A program made the position numbers and the translations under genes. The notes beneath the pieces were generated by a model, which worked only from the letters and a program-made list of their open reading frames with translations, did no database searches and had not been told where the DNA came from. From UBA1783 sp964449115 (GTDB lineage: Bacteria; Bacillota_I; Bacilli_A; Erysipelotrichales; Erysipelotrichaceae), in NCBI GenBank assembly GCA_964449115.1, contig CAYUXW010000009.1:1-61697 (forward strand): 61,697 bases of DNA, given 5' to 3'. Shown here in pieces: positions 8,279 to 16,299 of this stretch; within the stretch, counting starts at the first letter, position 1; each line of letters begins with the position of its first letter.

Positions 8279-8863
8279 ATGAACTGTTTAGAAAAAAGAA
8301 TTTTAAAAGATGGAATAGTAAAACCAGGCAATGTTTTAAAGGTTGATAGTTTTTTAAATCATCAAATGGATATTAATCTGCTAGATGAAATGGGTAAAGA
8401 ATTTTACGAAAGATTTAAAGAAAAAAAAGTAGACAAGGTTGTCACTATTGAATCAAGTGGGATTGCCATTGCCTTTGCGGTTGCCAGATACTTTGATGTG
8501 CCGGTAGTTTTCGCTAAAAAGGCAAAAAGTGTCAATATTGATGGTGAAGTATATGTGGCTGAAGTTGAGTCCTTTACTCACAAAATTAAAAATCAGGTTA
8601 TTGTTTCAAAACGATTTATCAATGAAGGTGAAAACATATTGGTTGTTGATGACTTTTTAGCTAATGGCTGTGCCTTGCAAGGTTTAATCTCAATCATTAA
8701 GCAGGCAAAAGCTAAGGTTGTTGGTATTGGTATAGCTATTGAAAAAGGATTTCAGCCTGGTGGTACAATTATTAGAAATTTGGGCTATCATTTAGAATCG
8801 TTGGCAATAGTGGATGGTATGAATGCCGATACTAATGAAATATTCTTGAGAAAACAAAATTGA
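8279..8863 (+). CDS. xpt: Xanthine phosphoribosyltransferase
   Basis: Converts xanthine and PRPP to XMP in purine salvage. The 194-residue protein has the Xpt-type start (LEKRILKDG), the hood segment VVTIESSGIAIAFAVARYF and the PRPP loop ILVVDDFLANGCALQGL near residues 121-137. It ends EKGFQPGG..., also typical. A GAGGG ribosome site precedes ATG 8279. It appears to be a single-gene unit; the pbuX permease often found behind xpt is absent. No purine riboswitch was seen, so regulation is unclear. Confidence 0.93.
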   Translation: MNCLEKRILKDGIVKPGNVLKVDSFLNHQMDINLLDEMGKEFYERFKEKKVDKVVTIESSGIAIAFAVARYFDVPVVFAKKAKSVNIDGEVYVAEVESFTHKIKNQVIVSKRFINEGENILVVDDFLANGCALQGLISIIKQAKAKVVGIGIAIEKGFQPGGTIIRNLGYHLESLAIVDGMNADTNEIFLRKQN

Positions 8864-8907
8864 TTTACATTTTCTTGTAAAATATAAATAAAAAATGTAA
8901 AGTTTTG

Positions 8908-8936
8908 TTGACATTTTTAAATATCGTAATTATAAT
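8908..8936 (+). promoter_or_regulatory. Consensus sigma-A promoter of the XRE module
   Basis: TTGACA (8908-8913), a 17-base spacer and TATAAT (8931-8936): a perfect consensus. The expected start of transcription falls in the palindrome that follows, and upstream TGTAAA half-sites flank the -35. Confidence 0.85.
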
Positions 8937-8938
8937 AT

Positions 8939-8962
8939 AAATGTAAAGTGCACTTTACATTT
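8939..8962. promoter_or_regulatory. 24-bp perfect palindromic operator
   Basis: AAATGTAAAGTG and its exact reverse complement CACTTTACATTT abut at 8950/8951. The site covers the predicted transcription start of the promoter above. A further TGTAAAG half-site is at 8895-8901 and TTTACA-N6-TGTAAA occurs near 8864-8881. I infer an operator for the XRE repressor encoded two genes downstream (autoregulation). Confidence 0.65.
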
Positions 8963-8988
8963 TCTGTTATAATTTAGGAGGATTTAAA

Positions 8989-9225
8989 ATGAAAAAAAGA
9001 ATTTTAGCAGATGAACTGGAAATGAGTATAAACTATAAAGCAATAAGGGCTTCATGGGCGTTTTCTACCATATATTTGATTGTATGGAACATAGTGTCAG
9101 TATTTAAAACAGGTAAAATTGAGATTTTAGCATTTGTGTTAATGTGTTTGCAAGATATTATTTTATGGCTTACTAAATTAATATTAACGCGTAAGATGGT
9201 AAGTGGTTGTGAAGATGAGGAATAA
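8989..9225 (+). CDS. Small membrane protein paired with an XRE regulator
   Basis: A 78-residue protein with two membrane segments (about 24-42 and 46-66) between a short charged N-terminus (KKRILADELEMSIN) and an acidic tail. TAGGAGG stands seven bases before the ATG. Small two-helix proteins of this kind commonly sit directly before a short XRE regulator in Firmicutes, but I do not know a proven function. The last eleven bases overlap the regulator gene. It is driven by the consensus promoter and palindrome upstream. Confidence 0.7.
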   Translation: MKKRILADELEMSINYKAIRASWAFSTIYLIVWNIVSVFKTGKIEILAFVLMCLQDIILWLTKLILTRKMVSGCEDEE

Positions 9226-9403
9226 ATTAAAAGAGTTAAGAAGAGAAAAAGGCTTGCGACAAGAAGATTTAGCCGATGCAGTTGATGTATCTCGTCAAAC
9301 GATTATTGCGATTGAAAATGGAAGATTTAATCCTTCACTGGAATTAGCTTTGAAAATCTGCCAATTTCTAGGAAAAGCAGTTGAAGAAGTTTTCTTCCTG
9401 TAG
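9215..9403 (+). CDS. XRE-family HTH transcriptional regulator
   Basis: A 62-residue single-domain Cro/CI-type DNA-binding protein: NKLKELRREKGLRQEDLADAVDVSRQTIIAIENG is a textbook helix-turn-helix, with the recognition helix at VSRQTIIAIE. I chose ATG 9215 rather than GTG 9203 because the domain begins there and such proteins usually start MxNKLKELR. It lies inside the end of the membrane-protein gene, so the two are co-translated. The upstream palindromes are its likely target. Confidence 0.85.
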   Translation: MRNKLKELRREKGLRQEDLADAVDVSRQTIIAIENGRFNPSLELALKICQFLGKAVEEVFFL

Positions 9404-9418
9404 GCTATATATAGCCTA
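9401..9418. repeat. 18-bp perfect palindrome on a stop codon
   Basis: TAGGCTATA followed by its reverse complement TATAGCCTA. The first three bases are the stop codon of the XRE gene. It has no T-run, so it is not a terminator by itself; it could be a protein site or an RNA hairpin at the mRNA end. Confidence 0.5.
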
Positions 9419-9443
9419 TCTATTACAACAAGTTATAAAAAAA

Positions 9444-9486
9444 GCGATTTATAAATTTTTAAATATTTTTATAAATCGCATTTTTA
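9444..9486. terminator. Bidirectional terminator between convergent genes
   Basis: A perfect 12-bp stem (9444-9455 with 9468-9479) is flanked by A-rich sequence on the left and T-rich on the right, so it can stop both the XRE module and the convergent DtxR-like gene. Confidence 0.8.
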
Positions 9487-9507
9487 TTTTTGTAAAGTTA
9501 CTAACAT

Positions 9508-9870
9508 CTATTTTTCATAATGCTTTTTTAAAGCTTCTATTGTTTGCTGGCTGATAATATGCTCCATTCGACAGGCATCTTTACTGGCAATATCTTCATC
9601 AACACCAATACTGATAAGCCAGTTGGTCAAGAAGATATGACGATCATATATTTTTTCTGCAGTTTGCAGTCCTTTGTCAGTTAAAGTTATTGCTCCATCT
9701 TTAGCAACGTTGATATATCCACCTTTGGAAAGTTTTTTCATTGCCACACTGACACTAGGCTTTGAAAAATTCAAAGCATCAGCAACATCGATAGAACGAA
9801 CAAAAGAACTCTTTTTAGAGAGAACTAAAATAGTTTCTAAATAGTTTTCTGCTGATTCATGAAGTTTCAT
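9508..9870 (-). CDS. DtxR/MntR-family metal-dependent regulator
   Basis: A 120-residue protein starting MKLHESAENYLETILVLSKK, the hallmark start of the DtxR family, with a winged HTH (VRSIDVADALNFSKPSVSVAMKKLSKGGYI) and the first half of the dimerisation/metal domain (RHIFLTNWLISIGVDEDIASKDACRMEHIIS). E, H, C and E/H side chains in that part are the usual metal ligands. It lacks the C-terminal SH3-like domain, as do MntR-type members. The frame is open further upstream, but AAAGGGA precedes ATG 9870, which fits the family start. Its targets are not obvious here. Metal (iron or manganese) cannot be told by eye. Confidence 0.85.
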   Translation of the reverse strand: MKLHESAENYLETILVLSKKSSFVRSIDVADALNFSKPSVSVAMKKLSKGGYINVAKDGAITLTDKGLQTAEKIYDRHIFLTNWLISIGVDEDIASKDACRMEHIISQQTIEALKKHYEK

Positions 9871-9958
9871 TTTTTTCCCTTTTCTATTATCTAGATTATA
9901 GCAACAGTATTTATTTTTTTCAAATTCCAAGGAAGTAACTTGTCTGGTAAATTGATTT

Positions 9959-10441
9959 TTATGGGCATATCCTGTTCCAGCCAATTTCTGGTATATAAAT
10001 CCATCTTTTAAAACTATTTTCATAAATATCTAAAAATTGGGTTAATCTAACTCCTGATAGTCTTATTTCTTCATCATCTGTCGGGATTTGCCAACCTAAC
10101 ATTTTGTATAATTGATAATTGTTTTGGCTGAATTTTCCCAACTGGTATTCCTCATTGAAATGCTCATAGATTAGACTGATTGCTTCAGAGTATTTTTCTT
10201 GAGCTAATTCAAATGCTTTATCTGGGTTAACAAAAATAGGCTGACCATATTTATTTTCACCTATTTGCCACTGTTCATATTCAAGATATACATCTATGTT
10301 GGCAGAACCCGTATAGGGACCTGTTACTTTATCACTGGCAGCATAAAACCCGCGAATAAAAATCATATAATAAGATAATAGTGCTAGAGAAATAAAACTG
10401 ACAATTATTAATAATATAGTTTTTCTTTTTTTGTTTTTCAT
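9959..10441 (-). CDS. Membrane-anchored or secreted protein, unknown
   Basis: A 160-residue protein with a basic N-terminus (MKNKKRKT) and one hydrophobic segment (about 9-29), then an extracytoplasmic part rich in Tyr, Asn and Glu. I do not recognise a family. The helical stretch NPDKAFELAQEKYSEAISLIYEHF may be a helical repeat. AGAAGG stands nine bases before the start. It is transcribed toward the DtxR-like gene, 88 bases away, possibly as one unit. Confidence 0.6.
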   Translation of the reverse strand: MKNKKRKTILLIIVSFISLALLSYYMIFIRGFYAASDKVTGPYTGSANIDVYLEYEQWQIGENKYGQPIFVNPDKAFELAQEKYSEAISLIYEHFNEEYQLGKFSQNNYQLYKMLGWQIPTDDEEIRLSGVRLTQFLDIYENSFKRWIYIPEIGWNRICP

Positions 10442-10590
10442 AAAATTTTACCTTCTTTACCTGTTCCCTTTATCAGTATACACGAGTAGGCTATTTTGAC
10501 ATAATTTTAATATCAAAATTAATAAATATAAATGGTTTAAAACCTTGTGAAAAAAGCATAAATACCATAAAATTAAAAAAGGGAGGGGGA

Positions 10591-10812
10591 ATGTATATGA
10601 TAAATAATAATTGGTTAGACAAGGAATACGAAGGGCAAAATGCTAAGCAACTTTTGAAAGCTCCAATTGATGCATTGCAAGGTGTTTCTGTAAAAGATAA
10701 AGACAAAATGAAAGAAGCTTTTGGTATAGACAATATAGAGGAAATGGCTAATTTGAAGTATTTCAAAAGAGCCAGGATTTTATATGAGGAAGCTAAAGGT
10801 AAGACAAAATGA
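10591..10812 (+). CDS. Small protein with HHH-like domain shared by operon
   Basis: A 73-residue soluble protein consisting almost only of a domain that also ends the protein encoded at 11523-12647: LLKAPIDALQGVS..D...KEAFGI..IEEMA..KYF.RA. The pattern of two short helices around a GVS turn resembles a helix-hairpin-helix unit; function unknown. Start ATG 10591 follows a very strong GGGAGGGGG; ATG 10597 has better spacing and is equally likely. The stop overlaps the next start (ATGA). First gene of a three-gene operon. Confidence 0.7.
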   Translation: MYMINNNWLDKEYEGQNAKQLLKAPIDALQGVSVKDKDKMKEAFGIDNIEEMANLKYFKRARILYEEAKGKTK

Positions 10813-11519
10813 AAAAACACATAATAGTACTACTTTTACTGTTTGTTTTCTTGTTTTTTGGTGTTAAAGGACTAAACAAACTAGATGAAACAATAAAAAT
10901 GCCTTTTATTGACAATTTTAGAGAAGAAGAAATTGACGAAAATCTTGTTATGGCTGAAGAATTTGATGAGTTTGTAGATTCAATCAGTACCCCAATTACT
11001 TTAGAAGAAGAAAGTTTAATCGCTGAAGCTATAGAAAAATACGACAACCTTCCTTTAGAAGCTCAAGAAAAAGTAACAACCTTAGAAAAACTGCAGGAAT
11101 ATAAAAGTCAGCTACAATTTTTAAAAGATCAAAAGGAGGCTTTAAAAGTTATTGAAATGATAAATGAATTAGATAACAATTATGATGAAAAAGCCATAAA
11201 AGCCGCTAGAGACGCTTATGAAAGTCTCACTTTACAGCAAAAAGAATTGGTAACTAATTTGTTTATTCTACAGGAAAATGAGTTGAGATTAACCAAAATT
11301 GTAACTAATACTAACCTGAATGTTGGTGATATCGTTATATTTAAGGGTGGTCATGTTTACTATGGATCACAGTCTACTTATCCAGCAAACACTAAATCAG
11401 AAAGTAGATGTAAAGTAACCTATACTGCAAGAAATGCTGCACATCCGTATCATATAGTGTCATTAGATGGCAAAGGAGTGTATGGCTGGGTTAATGTTAA
11501 GGATTTAGAAAAGGAGTAG
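10809..11519 (+). CDS. Exported helical protein with C-terminal SH3-like domain
   Basis: A 236-residue protein with an N-terminal hydrophobic signal or anchor (residues 3-20, IIVLLLLFVFLFFGVKG), a Glu/Lys/Leu-rich helical middle (about 45-160), and a C-terminal domain from about 168: LNVGDIVIFKGGHVYYGSQS...YHIVSLDGKGVYGWVNVKDL. That pattern resembles SH3-type wall-binding modules of endolysins and bacterial hydrolases. I infer an envelope protein that touches peptidoglycan; no catalytic domain is visible. It is translationally coupled to the genes on both sides. Confidence 0.65.
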   Translation: MKKHIIVLLLLFVFLFFGVKGLNKLDETIKMPFIDNFREEEIDENLVMAEEFDEFVDSISTPITLEEESLIAEAIEKYDNLPLEAQEKVTTLEKLQEYKSQLQFLKDQKEALKVIEMINELDNNYDEKAIKAARDAYESLTLQQKELVTNLFILQENELRLTKIVTNTNLNVGDIVIFKGGHVYYGSQSTYPANTKSESRCKVTYTARNAAHPYHIVSLDGKGVYGWVNVKDLEKE

Positions 11520-11522
11520 ACT

Positions 11523-12647
11523 ATGGAATATAAGTATTTAAATAACTATCAAAAAGCAGAAAAATATATTTCGTGGTTGAATGTAACTGCTATTATCTTA
11601 AAAGTTGTAGCCTTTATTTTATTAAAACAGTATTTTACCTATCTGATGACATTGGCGTTAGTATTGTTATTGATTTCTTTGCTTGTTGTTATGCATTTTA
11701 CAAATGCTGATAGGGAGGAAAAAAGAGAGTCGGTTTTCTATCATTTAATTGGTTTGTATCTGATACTGACAATCTGCAGTTTGTTTACCAGTGCTAAAGC
11801 AGCTGATTATAATAGTTTTTCCTACGTGTTTATACATAGTTTAATGGTTGGCTTTTTAATGCTGATAGCTATACAAATAATCTTTAAAGAGAAAGCATCA
11901 TTGTTAGCATCAATATCAGGATTTGTTCTTGTTTTCGCTTTAGCTTTATTTCAAATAAATATGTTGCTGAATATCATTTTGGCTTTGGTAATGGGAGCGG
12001 TAATTTTTTCTGCTTTGACAAAGCTGATGAAACCAGCCGGTATTTATAGTGTTGTTTTTGGAATAATTGTTCTTGTAGTTTCAGTACTGCTGCTACTTAA
12101 ACCAAGCGGAAAGATTGAATTTTATGGACACATAATTGTTAACTTTGCTATTGTTGCTTTGTTTTATGTGCTTCAAATTATGGCTAAAAGCAAAAATCTA
12201 GAAATAAAAGAAACAATTATAGGTACTGAAGAGCCAGTTGATACTATAGAAAAAGAAGAAATGGTTACTGTTGAAGAAGAAGTTAAAATTGAAGAAAAAG
12301 AAGCATTGGTGGCTACTGAAGAAAAAACAGTTGATGTGAAAGAAACGCCAGTTAATAGAGCAGAAAAAGAAAAAGTAAATGCTGAAGAAAAATCAGAGAA
12401 AATAAGTGAAGAAGAGGTCTCTAAATACAAAGATTTACAAAATAGAAACAGATGGATAATTAAAAAATACAATTCTTTACCTTTAGATGAACTGATGAAA
12501 TCTCCAGTAGATGCCCTGCGGGGTGTTTCGGCTAATGATGCAAAATTACTTAAGGAAGCATTCAATATAAAGACTGTTGAAGATTTGGCAACCAACAAGT
12601 TCTTCAATTGGGCAAAAGAAATTGTTGAAGAGGCTGAAAAAGAATAA
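11523..12647 (+). CDS. Polytopic membrane protein with acidic linker and HHH-like domain
   Basis: A 374-residue protein: about eight membrane helices in residues 16-222, then an acidic low-complexity stretch (about 226-310, Glu/Val/Lys/Thr repeats such as EEEVKIEEKEA), then a C-terminal globular domain (about 315-372) homologous to the small protein that opens the operon (MKSPVDALRGVSANDAKLLKEAFNIKTVEDLATNKFF). The domain would be cytoplasmic if the helix count is even. I do not recognise a function. Ends at a strong terminator. Confidence 0.65.
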   Translation: MEYKYLNNYQKAEKYISWLNVTAIILKVVAFILLKQYFTYLMTLALVLLLISLLVVMHFTNADREEKRESVFYHLIGLYLILTICSLFTSAKAADYNSFSYVFIHSLMVGFLMLIAIQIIFKEKASLLASISGFVLVFALALFQINMLLNIILALVMGAVIFSALTKLMKPAGIYSVVFGIIVLVVSVLLLLKPSGKIEFYGHIIVNFAIVALFYVLQIMAKSKNLEIKETIIGTEEPVDTIEKEEMVTVEEEVKIEEKEALVATEEKTVDVKETPVNRAEKEKVNAEEKSEKISEEEVSKYKDLQNRNRWIIKKYNSLPLDELMKSPVDALRGVSANDAKLLKEAFNIKTVEDLATNKFFNWAKEIVEEAEKE

Positions 12648-12648
12648 A

Positions 12649-12679
12649 ACAAAAAAGGCTTGATTAAAAGCCTTTTTTG
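12649..12679 (+). terminator. Intrinsic terminator
   Basis: AAAAAAGGCTT (12651-12661) and AAGCCTTTTTT pair around a short ATTAA loop, ending in a T-run. It closes the 10591-12647 operon. Confidence 0.88.
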
Positions 12680-12706
12680 TCAATGGAAATAGCTATGTGA
12701 TACAAT
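12677..12706 (+). promoter_or_regulatory. Promoter of mnmE
   Basis: TTGTCA (12677-12682), 18-base spacer, TGA-TACAAT (extended -10, 12698-12706). The -35 lies in the T-run of the preceding terminator. The start codon is 22 bases after the -10. Confidence 0.6.
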
Positions 12707-12727
12707 ATGTATCGAGGAAAGTGAATT

Positions 12728-14059
12728 ATGTTAAATGAAACAATTGTAGCGATTTCAACCAGCACACTGAGTGCGGCAGCCATAAATGTAATCAGGTTAT
12801 CAGGAGATAACAGTTTTGATGTGCTGGATAAGATTTTCGTCAGCAAAGATAAAAATTATGAAGGATATCGTATTTATTATGGTTTTATTATTGATCCAAA
12901 AACCAATGAAAAAGTTGATGAAGTGCTGGTCAACACTTTTAGAAATCCTAAATCATTTACTGGTGAAGACATGGTCGAAATTAACTGCCATGGCGGCTTA
13001 TATGTGACTAAAAAGATTCTGACTCTATGCTTAAGTTATGGAGCAAGACAAGCTTTAAATGGCGAATTTACTAAAAGAGCTTTTTTGAATGGCAAAATTG
13101 ATTTGACTCAAGCTGAGGCTATTAACGATTTGATTGTGGCTGATAATAAAGATAATGCTAAACTGGCGATGAATTCATTAAGTGGCAGCATTAGAAAACT
13201 GTTAGAACCGATGATTGATGCCGTTGAACAGTGTGTAGCTCATATTGAAGTAAATATCGACTATCCAGAATATGATGATAATGGCATCATTACTTCAGCA
13301 GAAGTCAAAACATTAGTTGAAAAATGGTTAGTAGAAAGTGAAGATATTTTAAATGTTGCTGAAAGCAGCATTGTTGTTAAAGAAGGTATTAAAACAGTAA
13401 TTGTTGGAAAGCCCAATGTTGGTAAAAGTTCCCTTCTTAATGCCCTGTTAGATCAGGATAAAGCTATAGTTTCAGATATAGCTGGTACAACCAGAGATTT
13501 GGTTGAAGGAGAAGTCAGACTGAATAATGTGACTTTGCATTTAATTGATACAGCTGGTATCAGAGAGACAGAAAGCAGTATTGAACAGATTGGTATTAGA
13601 AAATCAAAAGAAGCTCTAGCTCAGGCACAACTAGTCATTGTTGTTATCGATAGTTCAGACATTGACGAAGAAGATCATCAACTGTTAGAAGAAACAGAAG
13701 GTTATAATCGTATTGTGGTTTACAACAAGGCTGATATTAAGCCAACTGATGAAGGTATAACAATTTCAGCTTCCAATAATGATATCAGTCAGTTAGTTGA
13801 TGCGATTAATGAAATGTTTGAAGAAAATAAAATAGCCCTGACTCAGCCAGCTTTGACAAATGAAAGACAGATTTCCCTGATGAGAAAGGCAAAGCAAGCA
13901 ATGGAGTTGGCTTTAGAAGCTTTGAATGATGAAGTTCCTTTAGATTTGGTAACTGAAGATATTCAAAATGCTTACCGCTATTTAAAAGAAATATTAGGGG
14001 AATATTCTAAAGAAGATTTACTGGATGGTATTTTCTCAAGATTCTGTATAGGTAAATAA
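12728..14059 (+). CDS. mnmE: tRNA modification GTPase MnmE
   Basis: With MnmG it builds the cmnm5 group on wobble U34 of tRNAs. The 443-residue protein has the N-terminal formyl-THF-binding domain (TIVAISTSTLSAAAINVIRLSG), a central helical domain, and an inserted G domain with G1 GKPNVGKSS at 227-235, G3 DTAGIRET and a NKAD motif. It ends in the family tail FCIGK, with the catalytic cysteine. CGAGGAAAG precedes the start. It heads a run with tatD, rnmV and rsmA. Confidence 0.96.
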   Translation: MLNETIVAISTSTLSAAAINVIRLSGDNSFDVLDKIFVSKDKNYEGYRIYYGFIIDPKTNEKVDEVLVNTFRNPKSFTGEDMVEINCHGGLYVTKKILTLCLSYGARQALNGEFTKRAFLNGKIDLTQAEAINDLIVADNKDNAKLAMNSLSGSIRKLLEPMIDAVEQCVAHIEVNIDYPEYDDNGIITSAEVKTLVEKWLVESEDILNVAESSIVVKEGIKTVIVGKPNVGKSSLLNALLDQDKAIVSDIAGTTRDLVEGEVRLNNVTLHLIDTAGIRETESSIEQIGIRKSKEALAQAQLVIVVIDSSDIDEEDHQLLEETEGYNRIVVYNKADIKPTDEGITISASNNDISQLVDAINEMFEENKIALTQPALTNERQISLMRKAKQAMELALEALNDEVPLDLVTEDIQNAYRYLKEILGEYSKEDLLDGIFSRFCIGK

Positions 14060-14060
14060 C

Positions 14061-14837
14061 ATGACATATTGGATAGATACACACTGTCACTTAGGCGATG
14101 ACAGATATAAAGATGATTTTAATGGTTACATGCAAAAAGCTACAGAAAACGATGTAGCTATTATTAATGTTATCTGTAGCAGTAAAGAAGAATTAATGTA
14201 TATGCTGGAAAAACAAAAACAGTTTCCAAATCTGGATATCAGTTTTGGTTTTTATCCACAGGATGCCAAAGATATAACTCAAAAAGATTTAGATTTTCTT
14301 GTTTTTGCTTTGGAAAAATATCCCCAGATTAAAGCGATCGGGGAGATAGGCTTAGACTATTACTACACTAAAGAATATGCTGATGAGCAAAAAGAACTGT
14401 TCATTAAACAGATTGAGATAGCCAATAAATATAATAAACCAATCATTATCCATTCAAGAAGTGCAGCTAAAGATACTTACGATACTTTAAAACAGTATGC
14501 CAAAACCAATGTGTTGATGCATTGCTATTCTGATTCATTAGAGATGATGAGAGAATATCAGAAGTTAGGTTATTTCATCTCCTTTACCGGCGTAGTTACT
14601 TTTAAAAATGCCAACAAGGTCAAAATAAATGCGCTAAATGTAGATTTGGATAAAATAATGATTGAAACAGACAGCCCCTACTTGACACCGACTCCTTTTA
14701 GAGGAAAAGATAATGAGCCAGCCTACGTGCGCTATGTTGGTGAATATATAGCAAAGTTAAGGGATATGGATGTAGAAAAACTACAATTACAATTAATTGA
14801 TAACTATCAAAGATTTATGGGGACAGGTAATGATTAA
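14061..14837 (+). CDS. TatD-family metal-dependent DNase
   Basis: A 258-residue TIM-barrel hydrolase with the metal-binding start WIDTHCHLGD, GEIGLDYYY, HSRSAAKDTYD (second His), HCYSDS and ETDSPYLTPTPFRGK, the full TatD signature set. It probably acts as a 3'-5' exonuclease or in quality control of nucleic acids. It starts one base after mnmE and overlaps rnmV by eight bases. In Firmicutes the same order (tatD-rnmV-rsmA) is standard. Confidence 0.92.
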   Translation: MTYWIDTHCHLGDDRYKDDFNGYMQKATENDVAIINVICSSKEELMYMLEKQKQFPNLDISFGFYPQDAKDITQKDLDFLVFALEKYPQIKAIGEIGLDYYYTKEYADEQKELFIKQIEIANKYNKPIIIHSRSAAKDTYDTLKQYAKTNVLMHCYSDSLEMMREYQKLGYFISFTGVVTFKNANKVKINALNVDLDKIMIETDSPYLTPTPFRGKDNEPAYVRYVGEYIAKLRDMDVEKLQLQLIDNYQRFMGTGND

Positions 14838-15375
14838 AGTAAAAGAATTAATTGTAGTTGAAGGAAAACATGATAAAGACAAGATAGAAAAACTTTTTGA
14901 CTGTCAAGTTTTATGTACCAATGGTCTGGCGATAACTCAAGATGACCTAAAAATAATAAAAACTGCCAGTGAGAATAATGGTGTTATTGTTATGACTGAC
15001 CCAGATTTCCCGGGAAAGAAAATCAGGGACATAATCGATTCAGAAGTAAGCAATATCAAACATGTCTTTATTGAAAAAGATAAAGCCATTGGTAAAAGAA
15101 ATGTTGGTATTGAATATGTTGAAGATATAGATTTAATCAGATCCTTAGAAAAGGCGGTAACATTTACAGAGAACAAAGAAAGCATCAGTTGGAGTGAATA
15201 TCTTAAACTAGGGCTTATTAAAGACAAAACAAAAAGAGATTATCTATCAAAGGAGTTAAATCTTGGCAGCAATAACAACAAAAAATTATTCAAGTACTTG
15301 AATATGCTGGGATATAAATTTGATTATCTAAAAGGAATACTGGATAAATATGATTGGCAGCAAATCGAAAACTAA
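14830..15375 (+). CDS. rnmV: Ribonuclease M5
   Basis: Matures 5S rRNA. The 181-residue protein begins with the Toprim domain: IVVEGKHDKDKIEKLF with the catalytic Glu, then MTDPDFPGKKIRD with the DxD metal site, then HVFIEKDKAIGKRNVGIEY, all family markers. I set the start at ATG 14830, inside the tatD end, because the Toprim strand begins six residues later; the frame is open further upstream. It overlaps rsmA by 26 bases. Confidence 0.94.
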   Translation: MIKVKELIVVEGKHDKDKIEKLFDCQVLCTNGLAITQDDLKIIKTASENNGVIVMTDPDFPGKKIRDIIDSEVSNIKHVFIEKDKAIGKRNVGIEYVEDIDLIRSLEKAVTFTENKESISWSEYLKLGLIKDKTKRDYLSKELNLGSNNNKKLFKYLNMLGYKFDYLKGILDKYDWQQIEN

Positions 15376-16186
15376 CTATCTTTTAAACAAATATAGCTAT
15401 CGTGCAAAGAAAAAGTTTGGACAGAATTTTCTTGTTGAGCCAAATATCATTAAAAAAGTAGTTGAACAGATAAATGAAGATAGCATTGTCGTTGAAATTG
15501 GAGCAGGACTGGGAGCAATTACCCAGGCTGCAGCGGATAAAGCCAAACAGGTTGTAGCCTATGAGATTGACAGTGATTTAGTAGAAATTCTAAATGAGAA
15601 TTTAAAAGACTATAAAAATATTAAAATCATAAACGAAGACTTTTTAAAGGTCGATTTTGAAAGTTTTTTAAACTTATATGATCAAAAAGTTACAATTGTT
15701 TCAAATCTTCCTTATTACATTACGACAGAGTTATTGACAAAAGTTTTATTGTCCAGTAACAAGATTGATAAGATAATTGCTATGATGCAGAAAGAAGTGG
15801 CTGATAGATTTACCAAAAATGAAAAGGGAAAAGACTATAATGTTTTACAGGTAATGGCAGAGTATTATTGTGATATTAAAACATTGAATAAAGTTAGTAA
15901 AAACAATTTTATTCCTATACCTAAAGTTGATAGTGAAATATTAATATTTGAAATTAAAGAAGACTACAAAAAAGTGGACGATGAACAACTTTTGTTTGAT
16001 ATTGTTAAAGCCTGTTTCTCACAAAGAAGAAAGATGATTCTTTCGAATTTAAATAATAGTGGTTTCAATATTGATAAACAACAATTGTTAGATATTGGAG
16101 TTGATCCAACTGCAAGGGTGGAGCAATTAGAATTAGAAGATTATCAAAAGATTTATAATATGTTTATAGAAAAGGCTAAACTGTAA
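15350..16186 (+). CDS. rsmA: 16S rRNA dimethyladenosine transferase
   Basis: Dimethylates two adjacent adenines in the 3' end loop of 16S rRNA (KsgA). The 278-residue protein has the KKKFGQNFLVEPNII start, the SAM motif VVEIGAGLGAITQA, and the target-base motif SNLPYYITT; the C-terminal helical domain ends near residue 275. It overlaps rnmV out of frame, so its translation may depend on ribosomes finishing that gene; AAAGGA lies 14 bases before the ATG. A terminator follows. Confidence 0.96.
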   Translation: MIGSKSKTNYLLNKYSYRAKKKFGQNFLVEPNIIKKVVEQINEDSIVVEIGAGLGAITQAAADKAKQVVAYEIDSDLVEILNENLKDYKNIKIINEDFLKVDFESFLNLYDQKVTIVSNLPYYITTELLTKVLLSSNKIDKIIAMMQKEVADRFTKNEKGKDYNVLQVMAEYYCDIKTLNKVSKNNFIPIPKVDSEILIFEIKEDYKKVDDEQLLFDIVKACFSQRRKMILSNLNNSGFNIDKQQLLDIGVDPTARVEQLELEDYQKIYNMFIEKAKL

Positions 16187-16220
16187 TAAAATTTACTTTT
16201 TTACTTTCGTTAGAAAAAGC

Positions 16221-16250
16221 ACAACTATTAAATTTATTAGTTGTTTTTTT
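16221..16250 (+). terminator. Intrinsic terminator after rsmA
   Basis: ACAACTA (16221-16227) pairs with TAGTTGT (16238-16244), followed by a T-run. It ends the mnmE-rsmA unit. Confidence 0.8.
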
Positions 16251-16299
16251 GTTGAATTAAAAACAATATATTACTTTCTTTTTACAAATAGAAAACATT

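Noticed and set aside
9871..10023. N-terminal extension of the DtxR-like regulator
   Set aside because: The frame is open for 51 more codons, but the family start and the AAAGGGA ribosome site are at 9870, and the extra part overlaps the end of the upstream gene.
12173..12652. Long minus-strand frame opposite the acidic linker of the 11523 gene
   Set aside because: Ser/Phe-rich composition is the mirror of Glu/Lys codons; no ribosome site or family; treated as a shadow.
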